A DNA stretch of 64,000 nucleotides from Sulfurovum sp. (GCA_027081115.1 JALWLD010000035.1:1-64000), one strand, 5' to 3'; counted from the stretch's first letter, positions 34,767 through 44,708 are shown. Program-made: numbers and translations. The notes: generated by a model not told the origin, from the sequence alone.

Positions 34767-35150
34767 TTAGTTAACTGTTACTTCAACTTCAGTACCTTCC
34801 CAGATACCGTGTTTTGTACAGTAACCATGTGCAACAAGCTTCAATTTTTTTCCTGTTGGGATGATTGTAAATGTAGTTGTGTTATGTGCTTTTACATTTC
34901 CAAGTGTTCCTGGGATGTAAGTAGCTTGTGCTAGTTTAGTTTCACCGTTGAAAAGAGTGACTGACTCGATGTAGTGGTCAAAATCATCAGGGTGAGTATA
35001 TTCGTTACCCATTTTAACTGTTACTTCAAATGGCTCTCCCGCAGTTGCTGTGTCAGCACAAGTAATGAATGGTGAGTGTCTGTCAATAAGGTCTTTTTTC
35101 GCTTCTCTATCTACTTCTGAGATATCTACGTATTTGTTTATTTTTGGCAT
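34767..35150 (-). CDS. Superoxide reductase (neelaredoxin-type)
   Basis: A 127-aa protein of the class II superoxide reductase fold, which reduces superoxide to hydrogen peroxide at a mononuclear Fe(His4Cys) centre. The ligands appear intact: His in RHSPFIT, two His in EYTHPDDFDHY, and Cys and His in HGYCTKHGIWE. The usual Glu-Lys before the first His is Asp-Arg here. There is no N-terminal desulforedoxin domain. It is cytosolic and monocistronic, with a terminator on its downstream side. Confidence 0.8.
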   Translation of the reverse strand: MPKINKYVDISEVDREAKKDLIDRHSPFITCADTATAGEPFEVTVKMGNEYTHPDDFDHYIESVTLFNGETKLAQATYIPGTLGNVKAHNTTTFTIIPTGKKLKLVAHGYCTKHGIWEGTEVEVTVN

Positions 35151-35225
35151 GTTAAATCCTTTTATTTAATTTTTGTAAAGTCATTATAGCATAAATAAAA
35201 TTAAATAGGATAATTTTAGTCTTAT

Positions 35226-35366
35226 TTAACCGTTATGGCTGAATCTAAAAGGGTTATCTTGCAAGAGTGGTAACAGCAGTGTGCTGAAATTCTCACCTTG
35301 TTCAACATCGAAAAGCGTATCTCTTACCCCATTAGTGTTGTTTACATATATCTTCATATTCTGCAT
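35226..35366 (-). CDS. Possible short ORF in the sor-sdhE intergenic region
   Basis: A 46-aa ORF on the minus strand (MQNMKIYVNNTNGVRDTLFD...), not in the track. It lacks a convincing ribosome site. The composition looks protein-like, and an alternative start is the Met at codon 4. The rest of the roughly 290-base gap holds only AT-rich DNA and the hairpin at 35403. Real translation is uncertain. Confidence 0.35.
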   Translation of the reverse strand: MQNMKIYVNNTNGVRDTLFDVEQGENFSTLLLPLLQDNPFRFSHNG

Positions 35367-35402
35367 TGAATTTTGTATGATAGATTAATTATAGAGTATA
35401 TA

Positions 35403-35429
35403 TTTTCTCCCTTACGATAAGGGAGAAAA
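35403..35429. terminator. Hairpin downstream of sdhE
   Basis: Perfect 12-bp stem TTTTCTCCCTTA/TAAGGGAGAAAA with a 3-base loop, 12 bases after the sdhE stop. On the transcribed minus strand it is not followed by a T-run, so termination may be only partial or factor-dependent. Confidence 0.55.
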
Positions 35430-35441
35430 AAGAGTAGAAAA

Positions 35442-36338
35442 CTATGCGCTTGCTTCAACCTGTAAATGTGTTGCTTTTTGAACGTGGAAATTAAGACCAA
35501 TCTCTTTTTCTGTACATCCAAGTGCAAGTGCAACCATCTGAGGCATATGTAGTACTGGAAGTTCTACATCTCTGTTCATTACTTTGGCTACATCATCCTG
35601 ATAGGTATCCATTTTTAGGTGACAGAGTGGGCATGGTGTGACCATCATATCTGCATTGTTGTCAATGGCATCTAAAAGAGCATTTCCCGTAAGAAGTTCA
35701 GAGGTATGGTTAGCCTGAAGTTCTACGTGAAAACCACAACATTTGTTTTTATGGTCATAGTCTACAGGGTGACCCTCAAGTGCATCAATGAGTTGGTCAA
35801 GTGAAGTAGGGTTGTATGGATTTTCTCCATTGTTACTTCCGTGGTGTAACTCAGATGGTCTAATGTTATGACATCCATAGAATGGTGCAATATTCAAGTG
35901 TGAAAGTGGTACAGTGACTTTATCTTTGATATTTTCAAGTCCATACTCATCGATGAGTGTATAGAGGAAATGCTTGATCTCAGAGGTACCTTTGTACTCA
36001 AGTCCCACTTCTGCCAGTTTTTCATTGACACGTGCTTTAAGTTCTGGGTCTGTATCTAATGCATGTTTAGTCATGGCAGAGTTCAGCTGGCAGGTGTTAC
36101 AGATAGTGATCATGGTAAGACCAAGCTTTTCTGCATAACAGATGTTTCTGGCATTCAGTACATGCGCCAGGAATTCATCAAAGTCCTGAAGATGGGAAGC
36201 ACCACAGCATGATGCCTCTTCAAGTATAGTAATTTCAATACCAAGTTTTTCAGCTACTGCAAGTGTAGATGAAAGTAGTTCCGGTGTAGATTGTTTTGCT
36301 GTACAACCTGTAAACAGTGCGTAATGTAATTTGCTCAT
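35442..36338 (-). CDS. sdhE: SdhE: HdrB-like subunit of succinate dehydrogenase/fumarate reductase
   Basis: A 298-aa CCG-domain protein that replaces the usual heme-b anchor in SdhABE/MfrABE enzymes, linking the complex to (methyl)menaquinone. Two complete CCG modules are seen. The first has Cys12 in FTGCTA, CCG at 44-46 and CNTC at 80-83. The second has GCHN, CCGF and CPLC. These cysteines bind an unusual [4Fe-4S] cluster in heterodisulfide reductase relatives. It is the last gene of the sdh operon, 9 bases after sdhB. Confidence 0.88.
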   Translation of the reverse strand: MSKLHYALFTGCTAKQSTPELLSSTLAVAEKLGIEITILEEASCCGASHLQDFDEFLAHVLNARNICYAEKLGLTMITICNTCQLNSAMTKHALDTDPELKARVNEKLAEVGLEYKGTSEIKHFLYTLIDEYGLENIKDKVTVPLSHLNIAPFYGCHNIRPSELHHGSNNGENPYNPTSLDQLIDALEGHPVDYDHKNKCCGFHVELQANHTSELLTGNALLDAIDNNADMMVTPCPLCHLKMDTYQDDVAKVMNRDVELPVLHMPQMVALALGCTEKEIGLNFHVQKATHLQVEASA

Positions 36339-36347
36339 CTTTTCTCC

Positions 36348-37340
36348 TTACAGCTTGTTTGTCATTGAAATATCAATGAGTTTCTGGACTTCGTCAAGAT
36401 TTTTTATCTTTGGCATATTGTCAATAAACGGTATGCCATCCTGCCAGTGTATCTTACCGGCTTTCATCATCTTTACAGCAGTTTTTAGGTGTTTGTACAT
36501 ACCTAAGTAGCCTTCTGAATAGACTACAATATCTGCTTCATCAAGGAAACCGTGTTTTCTAATGCTTCTTACAAAACCTTCAGCGTGACGTGTTGCCACA
36601 TTGGAGACGGCAACTCCCTGTTCAAACTGCATGTTGTGAAGTTTGGTGATCTTCTCAATTGGGTTGATCTCTTTTGGACAGGCTTCTGCACATTCAAAAC
36701 ACTTTACACAGTCCCAAACACCTACACCAGGCTGAGAAGTCAATTCAAGTCTTTCTGTGCCGGCATTGTCTCTTGTATCTACTGTAAACCTGTACGCAGC
36801 ATTGAGTGCTGCAGGCCCAAGATAGTCAGGGTTGACTTCAAGCGCAGGACAAGAGTAGTGACAGGCACCACATTGGATACAAAGGTCTGAGTCCAAGAAC
36901 TTGTCAAACTCTGCGATACTTTGTTTTGTTTCATGCTCAGGTCTTGGGTCTACATCTGCAACGACAAAAGGAGTTACTGCTGCATGTTTGTCCCAGAAAT
37001 CTTTTTTGTCGATGATCATATCTTTAACTACACGTTTTTTGCTTGAAGGTTCAAAGACAAGTTCATTATCAAAAAGGTCAAGAAGCTCCATAGCATTTTG
37101 TTTACAGGCAAGTGTTGCTTTTCCGTTGACTTTAATGGCACAGGCACCACAAATACCGTGACGGCAAGAACGTCTGTAAGAGAATGAACCATCATGTTCC
37201 CACTTTATTTTGTTCATAAGGTCAAGGATCAACTCATCTTTTCCTACTTCCATTTCGTACTGTTTATAGTATGGAAGGTAGTCAGTCTCAGCATTGAATC
37301 TGAATGCTTTTATAGTTACTTTTCTAGTATCGTTATTCAT
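36348..37340 (-). CDS. sdhB: Succinate dehydrogenase/fumarate reductase iron-sulfur subunit
   Basis: Carries electrons from the flavoprotein to the SdhE subunit. The [2Fe-2S] site is SCRHGICGAC...LAC, and the two cubane sites are CIQCGACHYSCP and CVKCFECAEACP. I set the start at the ATG 37340: AAGGAGG is 5 bases upstream, whereas the track's start lies within sdhA. This gives 330 aa, a little longer than typical SdhB because of the C-terminal extension (YSEGYLGMYKHLKTAVKMM). It begins 10 bases after sdhA stops. Confidence 0.93.
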   Translation of the reverse strand: MNNDTRKVTIKAFRFNAETDYLPYYKQYEMEVGKDELILDLMNKIKWEHDGSFSYRRSCRHGICGACAIKVNGKATLACKQNAMELLDLFDNELVFEPSSKKRVVKDMIIDKKDFWDKHAAVTPFVVADVDPRPEHETKQSIAEFDKFLDSDLCIQCGACHYSCPALEVNPDYLGPAALNAAYRFTVDTRDNAGTERLELTSQPGVGVWDCVKCFECAEACPKEINPIEKITKLHNMQFEQGVAVSNVATRHAEGFVRSIRKHGFLDEADIVVYSEGYLGMYKHLKTAVKMMKAGKIHWQDGIPFIDNMPKIKNLDEVQKLIDISMTNKL

Positions 37341-37350
37341 CATGACCTCC

Positions 37351-39078
37351 TTAATATGTTCTTTCTTTAGGCTCAAACTTACCAAGTACAACATCTCCCC
37401 ACTCAAGTGAAATGTTGAAATCTTTATCCATATAGGCGTAAGTATGTTTCAAGAACTTCTCATCATCACGAGTAGGAAAGTCTTCTCTATAGTGTCCACC
37501 ACGGCTCTCTTCTCTGTTGAGTGCACCTACTACGATAAACTTTGAAAACTCTAACATGTGTCCAAGTTCAATAGCTTCTTGGAGGTCTGTGTTAAACGTA
37601 TTTGACTTGTCATCAATACGAATATTTTTAAATCTCTCTAAAAGTTCATCAATGAGTTTAATTTGTCTCTCAAGAGATTCTTTTGTTCTAAATACACCAG
37701 CGTCTGCGGTCATCCCTACTTGAAGTTCCTCTCTCAGTTTCGGTACAGTTTCCATACCGTTTGAAGTCTTAAGTCTACTCATCTCTTCTAGCATGGTTTT
37801 AGCATCTTCAACAGATGCTTTTCTAAGCTCAATACCGTTATCAAGCTCTTTTACCATGTTTTCTCCTGCATGACGTCCAAAAAGTAGGGCTTCAAGCACT
37901 GAATTGGCTCCGAGTCTGTTTGCCCCGTGTACAGATACACAAGAACACTCACCCGCAGCGTAGAAACCTTCTACCATCTCTGTAGGGCTCTTACGTACCT
38001 GACAGTTGATATTGGTTGGAATACCACCCATAGAATAGTGTGCCGTAGCAGAAATGTGGATAGGCTCTTTAAGCATATCTTGCCCTTGGAATGCAATAGC
38101 AAGTTCACGAAGTTCTGGCAAACGTGTCAGAATGATCTCTGGGTCCAGGTGTGTGAGGTCAATATTGACAGACTGACCATCTTTGCCTACACCTCTACCT
38201 TGACGTACCTCTTCCATAATAGCTCGGCTTACAACATCACGAGAAGCAAGCTCCATAGCATTTGGTGCATACTTGGTCATAAATCTTTCACCTTCTGAAT
38301 TAAAGAGTCTGCCTCCTTCACCACGTGCTGCTTCAGAGATGAGTACTCCTGAGCCACCAAGTCCACTTGGATGGAACTGTACAAATTCCATATCTTCGAG
38401 TGGAAGACCGTGACGTGCAACAATAGAGAGTGAATCTCCTGTATTGGCATGTGCATTAGAGTTAAATCTGTATGCTCTACCATGTCCACCAGTTGCAAAC
38501 ATCGTTACCTTCGCATTGAAGATTGCAGGTTCAGAGTTTCTAATGTCATAAGCTGCTACACCGGAAACTTTACCGTCTTTGTAGATAAGATCAGCAGCAT
38601 ACCACTCATCGAAAATTTCAACACCGGCACGAAATGCCTGTTCATAGATCGCCTGAAGTAGTGCCAGTCCAGTCCTGTCTTTTGCATAACAAGCGCGTGG
38701 CTTAGATTGCCCACCAAAAGGACGGATAGCAATATCTCCCTCTTCATCTCTTGAAAATACACATCCCATTCTTTCTGCCCAACGGATTGTCTCTGGTGCT
38801 TTTGTACACATGAGCTCCACGCAGTCCTGATCTGCCAGGTAGTCTGAACCCTTTACTGTGTCGAACTCATGAAGTTCTGTTGAATCTTCTGCACCAAGGG
38901 CAGCATTGATACCACCTTGTGCAGCACCTGAGTGAGATCTGAGTGGGTGGAGCTTTGTAATAACAGCAGTTCTCTTCCCCGCTTCAGTCAGCTCTTTGGC
39001 TGCCGCCAAACCAGCCAAACCTGAACCGACAATCACTGCGTCATATTCGTAGATTTTAACATCTGAAGAGTTATTCAT
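37351..39078 (-). CDS. sdhA: Succinate dehydrogenase/fumarate reductase flavoprotein
   Basis: Catalytic FAD subunit of 575 aa. The N-terminal dinucleotide motif [17 protein letters not shown] is followed by the covalent-FAD region [16 protein letters not shown]. The active-site block is [10 protein letters not shown], and the C-terminal FAD-capping part is present. There is no Tat signal, so the enzyme faces the cytosol, unlike the periplasmic MfrA version. It lies between the pseudo-iron-sulfur gene upstream and sdhB downstream. Confidence 0.93.
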   Translation of the reverse strand: MNNSSDVKIYEYDAVIVGSGLAGLAAAKELTEAGKRTAVITKLHPLRSHSGAAQGGINAALGAEDSTELHEFDTVKGSDYLADQDCVELMCTKAPETIRWAERMGCVFSRDEEGDIAIRPFGGQSKPRACYAKDRTGLALLQAIYEQAFRAGVEIFDEWYAADLIYKDGKVSGVAAYDIRNSEPAIFNAKVTMFATGGHGRAYRFNSNAHANTGDSLSIVARHGLPLEDMEFVQFHPSGLGGSGVLISEAARGEGGRLFNSEGERFMTKYAPNAMELASRDVVSRAIMEEVRQGRGVGKDGQSVNIDLTHLDPEIILTRLPELRELAIAFQGQDMLKEPIHISATAHYSMGGIPTNINCQVRKSPTEMVEGFYAAGECSCVSVHGANRLGANSVLEALLFGRHAGENMVKELDNGIELRKASVEDAKTMLEEMSRLKTSNGMETVPKLREELQVGMTADAGVFRTKESLERQIKLIDELLERFKNIRIDDKSNTFNTDLQEAIELGHMLEFSKFIVVGALNREESRGGHYREDFPTRDDEKFLKHTYAYMDKDFNISLEWGDVVLGKFEPKERTY

Positions 39079-39256
39079 GATATTTTTATCCTTTTGTTAA
39101 AGTGCATATATTATATCTTCAGTTTAATTTCAACTTGATTAATGAAGGCTAAATAAGGGGAGTAAAGAAGGGCTCGTTACGAAGCTTCCCCCTAAAAAGG
39201 GAGAAGAAAATATCTACTTATGAGAGAGATAAATCTATCTAATCAAATCTATTTTT

Positions 39257-40324
39257 TTATGCAACTTCTTCAGCGTTACATAGTGCATTGAATGCAGACT
39301 TTGAGATTAGTGGAAGTGGTATTTCTCTACCGATACGCTTTTGAAGGGAAGCAAAATTTTTATTGAACATCTCAAAGTCTGATTCTTTTGCAACGACTAA
39401 AAGTTCTGCACCTGTATCTAAAGCATCAAGAAGTGTCGTAGCTGCTTTCAAAAAGGCAAGGTTATCTTGCTTTCCAAGGAGTGAAGTACCGGCAAGTTTG
39501 TTTGCACGAGAGAATGAGATGACGTTACCACCATTTTGTGTTATGTTTGTTTCTATTTCTTGGCTAAGTCCGCTATCGCCAGCATAACAGGCAACATTGA
39601 CACCTTCAATAGAGGTTTTTTCAAAACTGTAGAGAGCTTTTTTAGAAAACTTCTCTGTCATTTCACTCATTTTGTCCATAAATGGATTTTCAAGTAACGG
39701 GTTTCTTTTTGCAGGAGGATATACCATAGTATTGAGTGCTTCTATCTCTTGTGTACAATCAATTTCATTAAAGAGATTATTTTCGTACTCACAGGCAGCT
39801 AAACCATCATAGGGATCAGAGATAGCCTCAAGGATAGCCTCTGTATGTTCTGAACCGTTCTCTATCATTCTATGTGCAAGAAGGAGTACTGCATCGCCTA
39901 TATAATCATGAGAGAACTTAAAGGTTTCAGAAGCGTAGTGCTGTGCATAAAGTGACTCATAGTACACTTTGTCTTCATCACTGGCATATGCAGCAAGCAG
40001 GTCAAATCTTTTCATAAAGTCACTGTCATCCATAATCAGACAGTGGTTTGAACGGTAGGAAAGAGCAGGGTCTATCTGAAGATCCATACCCAGTTTCTCT
40101 ACTACGGCCCCAACGGTTTCTTCTGCTGTGACAAGCAGGTCATTGATCTTAAATATCAATTTTTCATCAGGGTAGGCAAAATTTTCATTGGCCGCCTGGA
40201 TGTTTGCAAGTATGGTTTGAACCTTGTCACCAGCATTGAGTGTCATGGAAAAGTTTTTGTAATATGGCAGGTAGTCTGTCTTCGCATTAAAAAAGAATGC
40301 TCTTACTTCTAAAGTATGTTGCAT
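39257..40324 (-). CDS. Cysteine-depleted SdhB-SdhE fusion-like protein
   Basis: A 355-aa protein upstream of sdhA on the same strand. The start is the ATG 40324 with AAGGA 5 bases upstream. Residues 8-23 (FNAKTDYLPYYK) copy the SdhB N-terminus (FNAETDYLPYYK), but the [2Fe-2S] cysteine loop is deleted. Residues 140-153 (DYIGDAVLLLAHRM) match SdhB DYLGPAALNAAYRF, with most cubane cysteines gone. Residues 240-330 follow the first CCG module of SdhE with Cys replaced: AGD at 250, LAG at 277-279, KESD at 313-316 in place of CNTC. It may be a structural or assembly paralogue of the complex. It may match an epsilonproteobacterial DUF (I recall DUF5644, unverified). Confidence 0.75.
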   Translation of the reverse strand: MQHTLEVRAFFFNAKTDYLPYYKNFSMTLNAGDKVQTILANIQAANENFAYPDEKLIFKINDLLVTAEETVGAVVEKLGMDLQIDPALSYRSNHCLIMDDSDFMKRFDLLAAYASDEDKVYYESLYAQHYASETFKFSHDYIGDAVLLLAHRMIENGSEHTEAILEAISDPYDGLAACEYENNLFNEIDCTQEIEALNTMVYPPAKRNPLLENPFMDKMSEMTEKFSKKALYSFEKTSIEGVNVACYAGDSGLSQEIETNITQNGGNVISFSRANKLAGTSLLGKQDNLAFLKAATTLLDALDTGAELLVVAKESDFEMFNKNFASLQKRIGREIPLPLISKSAFNALCNAEEVA

Positions 40325-40503
40325 GTGTATCCTTGTATATGGCATTTGCATTACACTGTAAATGCTTGCATGATAATTTCATTGATTATATCTTTTTATA
40401 TTGCCAATTACTATTGTATCGAGTATACAAACCAAAAAATGTTTAAAGTATGTTACAATTTTGCCAATTTTATAGAAGGTTTTTTACCTTAAAGAGGATT
40501 TTT

Positions 40504-41325
40504 ATGGATAAAGAGCATTATCTTATTTCTAAACTAAGTTCTAAATACATAGGCGATGATGCTGCTGTCATTGGCAATACACTTTACAGTATGGATGCCT
40601 TTTTTGAAGATGTACATTTTAAGCGTGAATGGATGTCTATGGCACAAATAGGACGTAAAGCAATGCTCATAAATCTTTCTGACGCTATAGCAATGAATGC
40701 AAAACCCCAATATGCACTTGTGACTGTTGCCTTACCTTCAGAGTTGACAAATCAAGATATAGACCAGCTTACTCAAAGTATGGAAAGTACGGCAAAGGAG
40801 TATGGCTGTGAGATCATTGGCGGAGATACGGTAGGAGGAGACAAACTTCATATTTCCATTACGATCGTCTCCAAGAGTAATACCCCACTTTTACGTCAAG
40901 GTCTGGAAGAGGGCAATCTACTTGCATTTACCGGTTTGTTGGGAGAAAGTAAACGTGACCTTTCTAAACTTTTTGAAGGTAAAAAAATTGATATAAATTC
41001 ACGTTTTTTTGAACCGATTTTAAGGGCTGATTTTATTGAAAAAGCAAGACCTTTTTTACAGGTTGGAATGGATATTTCAGATGGACTCTATTGCGATACG
41101 AACAAACTTCTAGATATTAATAAATATGGATTTAAGATATTGAAAAATATCAACGATGATATAGGCTTTTCAGGAGAAGAGTATGAAATGCTCATAGGGT
41201 TTAAAAAAGAGGATTTGGAGAGTGTAAAAGAGGCAGCAGACTCTTTAAACTTACCACTGACAGTGTTTGCAGAAGTAGTCCAAAATGAAGAGCGTTTCCC
41301 TTGCCGGAGTCATCACTTTTTATAG
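40504..41325 (+). CDS. thiL: Thiamine-monophosphate kinase
   Basis: Phosphorylates thiamine phosphate to thiamine diphosphate with ATP. The start is the ATG 40504 (AAAGAGGA upstream), not the track's 40450. The 273-aa protein has the family's N-terminal GDDAAVIG, SMDAFFEDVHF, the glycine/Asp segment EIIGGDTVGGD, and GMDISDGL. It is shorter than the E. coli enzyme, which is common in Campylobacterota. It is convergent with the FAD oxidoreductase gene. Confidence 0.9.
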   Translation: MDKEHYLISKLSSKYIGDDAAVIGNTLYSMDAFFEDVHFKREWMSMAQIGRKAMLINLSDAIAMNAKPQYALVTVALPSELTNQDIDQLTQSMESTAKEYGCEIIGGDTVGGDKLHISITIVSKSNTPLLRQGLEEGNLLAFTGLLGESKRDLSKLFEGKKIDINSRFFEPILRADFIEKARPFLQVGMDISDGLYCDTNKLLDINKYGFKILKNINDDIGFSGEEYEMLIGFKKEDLESVKEAADSLNLPLTVFAEVVQNEERFPCRSHHFL

Positions 41326-41335
41326 TTTTAGACTA

Positions 41336-42778
41336 TTAGGTATCAGCTACACTTCTATGTGCCAATAAAGTAGGGTAATCACGTTCTTTACAAAGTTTTT
41401 CCCCATAATCAGTTATAGTACTATCCATTAAGTTCTGAAGTGCCTTTATCTCTCGTTTCCCTCTTGCAGTTTCATTCAAATACCCAAGTCCAATAAGCTG
41501 TTCTGTAATAGCATCAAGCATATCAAGAGTAGAAGAGACTTTTACAATTTCACAACGTGCATATTGTTCTGTGGGGAAAGAGACTTCTGCTACACGGAGT
41601 GTAGGATCATCTCCTGGTATCTGTTGTGCACCAAAAAGAGGTTTTGACCCAACTGTGGCTTCTTTAAAAGGAGGAATAAACTGTGCAAGGTGTTTGATTG
41701 CAGACGTAGTACGTTGTATAGTCTCTTCTTTACTCCAGGATTTCTCTATTTTTTCCATAAAATTTTGTTTTAAGTGTGGTTGGCAACTTACTTGTGAGTT
41801 GGCTACCAGACCATCTTCATAGAGTGTAATATCTTTAGTCATTCCATGAAGCTGAAAATAACCTCCGGGATAGGGGGTAAACTGTCCCATACCGCGTGGT
41901 GTTCCTCGTTCTCCATGAAAGATAACCTCTGGCCAAAGTGTATCAGTGCTATTTTCCCATTTGGAGATATAAGCGGCTTTGAATTCCACCATACTTTTAC
42001 ATGATACACCTACAAGATCATCTATCTTTCCTGCTCTGAAGCCTGCTGCATTAATAAGATAATCAAACTGTGATTCTTCTGTTCTATCTTCTTTAACATA
42101 GGTAAGTTGCCATTTACCGCTGTGACAATTCTTTTGTATATTACTTACTACAGTATGTGTATGGAGGGTAAGATTTGAGATCTTCTCTAGTGCAAGTGTG
42201 AGTCCTGAAGCCAAACGAAAAAGGTTAAGACCATACTCTTGTACCAAGATAAGTGGGAACTGTACTTTTCCAAAATCCATGTTTTTAGCTACGGGTATCA
42301 TCCACTCATCGGATGTTTGGGGTGTTTGTACAAGATCTTTTTCTTTTAGCGCAAGAAGTTCTTCTTTACTATAACATTTAAAGTATTCACCGCTTCTGCC
42401 TAAAACTTTGTTGTATGGATCCGCCTGGATAAGCAACTCATACTCCTTGGTAAGCAAGTTTAAACGAGGAAAGAGTGCATCAGGTGTACTGGGATCTGTA
42501 GTTGGCAGTGCTATAACAGTAGGCCGATAGTCTATAATAAAAGGATAAAAGCGTAAAAAATCAATAGATTGTTTGAGCAACTTCAGACATTGTGCATCGG
42601 AGATCTCACGGTAGAGATTTCCTCCTGCATGCAAATGACAAAAAGGAGGACCGTTTACAAGGGAAGTCTCTTTTTCAAAAAGTGTGACATTCAAACCAAG
42701 GTCTGCAAAGTAGAGTGCAGCACTTGCACCTGCTACACCACCACCGACAACTCCTAGGTTTACTTTATTCTTTTCCAT
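41336..42778 (-). CDS. FAD-dependent oxidoreductase (DAO fold)
   Basis: A 480-aa flavoprotein with the N-terminal Rossmann motif VGGGVAGASAALYFADLG and an FLFEKE-type adenine-binding strand (VTLFEKETS). The fold trace resembles D-amino-acid oxidase / malate:quinone oxidoreductase-like enzymes (CHLHAGGNLYREIS, LINAAGFRAGKIDD). The substrate is not identifiable by eye. It starts 2 bases after gph ends on the same strand, so the two are probably co-transcribed. Confidence 0.75.
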   Translation of the reverse strand: MEKNKVNLGVVGGGVAGASAALYFADLGLNVTLFEKETSLVNGPPFCHLHAGGNLYREISDAQCLKLLKQSIDFLRFYPFIIDYRPTVIALPTTDPSTPDALFPRLNLLTKEYELLIQADPYNKVLGRSGEYFKCYSKEELLALKEKDLVQTPQTSDEWMIPVAKNMDFGKVQFPLILVQEYGLNLFRLASGLTLALEKISNLTLHTHTVVSNIQKNCHSGKWQLTYVKEDRTEESQFDYLINAAGFRAGKIDDLVGVSCKSMVEFKAAYISKWENSTDTLWPEVIFHGERGTPRGMGQFTPYPGGYFQLHGMTKDITLYEDGLVANSQVSCQPHLKQNFMEKIEKSWSKEETIQRTTSAIKHLAQFIPPFKEATVGSKPLFGAQQIPGDDPTLRVAEVSFPTEQYARCEIVKVSSTLDMLDAITEQLIGLGYLNETARGKREIKALQNLMDSTITDYGEKLCKERDYPTLLAHRSVADT

Positions 42779-42780
42779 TT

Positions 42781-43452
42781 TTATACATATCCCAATAGTT
42801 CTGAAAAGTCATGAATGATGACTGTCGGCTTATGTAGAGCAATATCTTCTCCATAATTATATCCGTATGTTACACCTACAGAATCCATACCACATGCATT
42901 TGCAGCTAAAATATCATTTTTGGAGTCACCTATCATAAGTGTGTTGTTCATAGGTACATTGAGTGTTTCACATACGTGTAAAAGTGGTAGTGGGTCTGGT
43001 TTTTTCTTCTTAAGTGAGTCCCCACCCAGGATACATTCAAAAAGGTTGTCCATTTCTAAGCCTTTGAGAATAGGCTCTACAAAAGCAAACGGTTTGTTAG
43101 TAACGATCGCTAGTGTGTAGTTCTCTTTTAGGCTTTTAAGCGTAGAAATAACATGTGGATATGCTACTGTAGCATTACAGAGATTTTTTTCATAATAGTC
43201 TAGAAATATTATGAGTGCTTTTTCTACAAAGGCTTTATCTAGCATATCGTTGACGATTCTACTGCCGCTTAGTGCACGTTTTACAAGAGTTAAGGCACCA
43301 TTGCCTACCCATCCGTGGATGATCTCTTCTTCAAATGTTTCTTTTTCTAAAGATTTTAACATGTAGTTGACAGCCAGTGCCAAGTCCAAAGCAGAGTTGA
43401 TGAGTGTACCATCCAAGTCAAATATGAGAAGTGTTTTGTTTTCAAATTTCAA
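42781..43452 (-). CDS. gph: Phosphoglycolate phosphatase-like HAD hydrolase
   Basis: A 223-aa HAD-superfamily phosphatase. Motif I is FDLDGTLINS, motif II VTNKP, motif III a Lys in KKKKPDPLPLL, and motif IV MIGDSKNDILAA. It best fits Gph, which removes 2-phosphoglycolate, but other HAD substrates are possible. The start is a TTG at 43452 with AAAGG about 8 bases upstream. It is divergent from truD. Confidence 0.85.
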   Translation of the reverse strand: MKFENKTLLIFDLDGTLINSALDLALAVNYMLKSLEKETFEEEIIHGWVGNGALTLVKRALSGSRIVNDMLDKAFVEKALIIFLDYYEKNLCNATVAYPHVISTLKSLKENYTLAIVTNKPFAFVEPILKGLEMDNLFECILGGDSLKKKKPDPLPLLHVCETLNVPMNNTLMIGDSKNDILAANACGMDSVGVTYGYNYGEDIALHKPTVIIHDFSELLGYV

Positions 43453-43566
43453 AGTAAATGCCTTTGCTTATGCTTCATATACTTTGCGATTATACATAGT
43501 TAAGATAAACAATGTCTTTAATAAGCTTTCAGCTAAAATATCAAGATATAAAACTGAAAGATTCTT

Positions 43567-44637
43567 ATGAAACTAATTTACCCCTTAAATGTTAAAAATG
43601 ACTTTGTTTTCAACTCTTCTCCCCGTGATTTTACCGTAGAAGAGATACCATTGTACGAATTTACAGGGCAGGGGGAACACCTTGTACTGAAAGTACGTAA
43701 AAAAGAGATGACGACTTGGGAGATGCTCGATGCCATCTCTAACCATGTGGGTATTCGTCGAAGAGATATGGGCTATGCCGGTCTCAAAGACAAACACGCC
43801 ATGACCATACAGTACATATCAGTGATGGCAATACATGAGGAGAAACTTAAAGCTTTTTCACATGACAAAATTAAAATTTTAGAAACAGTCAGACATAACA
43901 ATAAAATACGTGTAGGGCACTTAAAAGGGAATCGTTTCAATATACGTCTTAAAAAAGTACTTGGGGTACAGAAAGATAAACTTGACTCTGTACTTAAATG
44001 GATAAAAAACAATGGAGTACCGAACTATTTTGGTAATCAGCGTTTTGGTACCGATGGAAATAATTGGGAAGATGGTAAAAAACTCATTGAAGGCAAGCTC
44101 AAAATTCGTGATAGAAAAACCAAAGAGTTTTTGATGGGGTCTTACCAGTCTTACCTCTTTAATGGCTGGCTCTCGAAACGTATGGAGTTGAATCATCTAC
44201 TTGAAAAGTTTAGTGAAACCCAGACAGAACAGCTCATGGGCCTTCCTGCAGGCTCTCTTACTGGTACAAAAGAACAATCAAACTTCTTTAAAGTTGTAGA
44301 AGGGGACGTCATGATGCACTATCCTTACGGAAGACTCTTCAATGTAGAGAATTTAGAAGAAGAAGCCAAACGTTTTACAGAAAAAGATATTGCACCTGCG
44401 GGACTTTTGTCTGGAAAGAAAACCAAGTTGGCACAAGGTGTGGCTGGAGTAATAGAAACACCTTTTGCTCAAGAGATGCATCTTAATGGCACCAGACGTT
44501 ATGCCTGGATACAAGTTACAGAAGTCAAGAAAAATTATGTAGAGGAAAAAGCCCACTATGAATTGAGCTTTGTTTTGCCAAAAGGGTGTTATGCGACCAA
44601 TGTGCTAGATGTACTTCGTGGAAGTAATGAAGTATAA
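43567..44637 (+). CDS. truD: tRNA pseudouridine(13) synthase
   Basis: Converts U13 in tRNA to pseudouridine. The 356-aa protein has the TruD signature GYAGLKDKHAMTIQ with the catalytic Asp, the NYFGNQRFG motif, and a TRUD insertion domain (about 150-300). The size is typical of the family. The gene starts 114 bases from the divergent gph. Confidence 0.95.
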   Translation: MKLIYPLNVKNDFVFNSSPRDFTVEEIPLYEFTGQGEHLVLKVRKKEMTTWEMLDAISNHVGIRRRDMGYAGLKDKHAMTIQYISVMAIHEEKLKAFSHDKIKILETVRHNNKIRVGHLKGNRFNIRLKKVLGVQKDKLDSVLKWIKNNGVPNYFGNQRFGTDGNNWEDGKKLIEGKLKIRDRKTKEFLMGSYQSYLFNGWLSKRMELNHLLEKFSETQTEQLMGLPAGSLTGTKEQSNFFKVVEGDVMMHYPYGRLFNVENLEEEAKRFTEKDIAPAGLLSGKKTKLAQGVAGVIETPFAQEMHLNGTRRYAWIQVTEVKKNYVEEKAHYELSFVLPKGCYATNVLDVLRGSNEV

Positions 44638-44708
44638 GCGGATAAGGCTTTTATATATTTTTTAGTTATATCTCGCTAAAATAAATGCAATATATAAATC
44701 GGAGAGTT

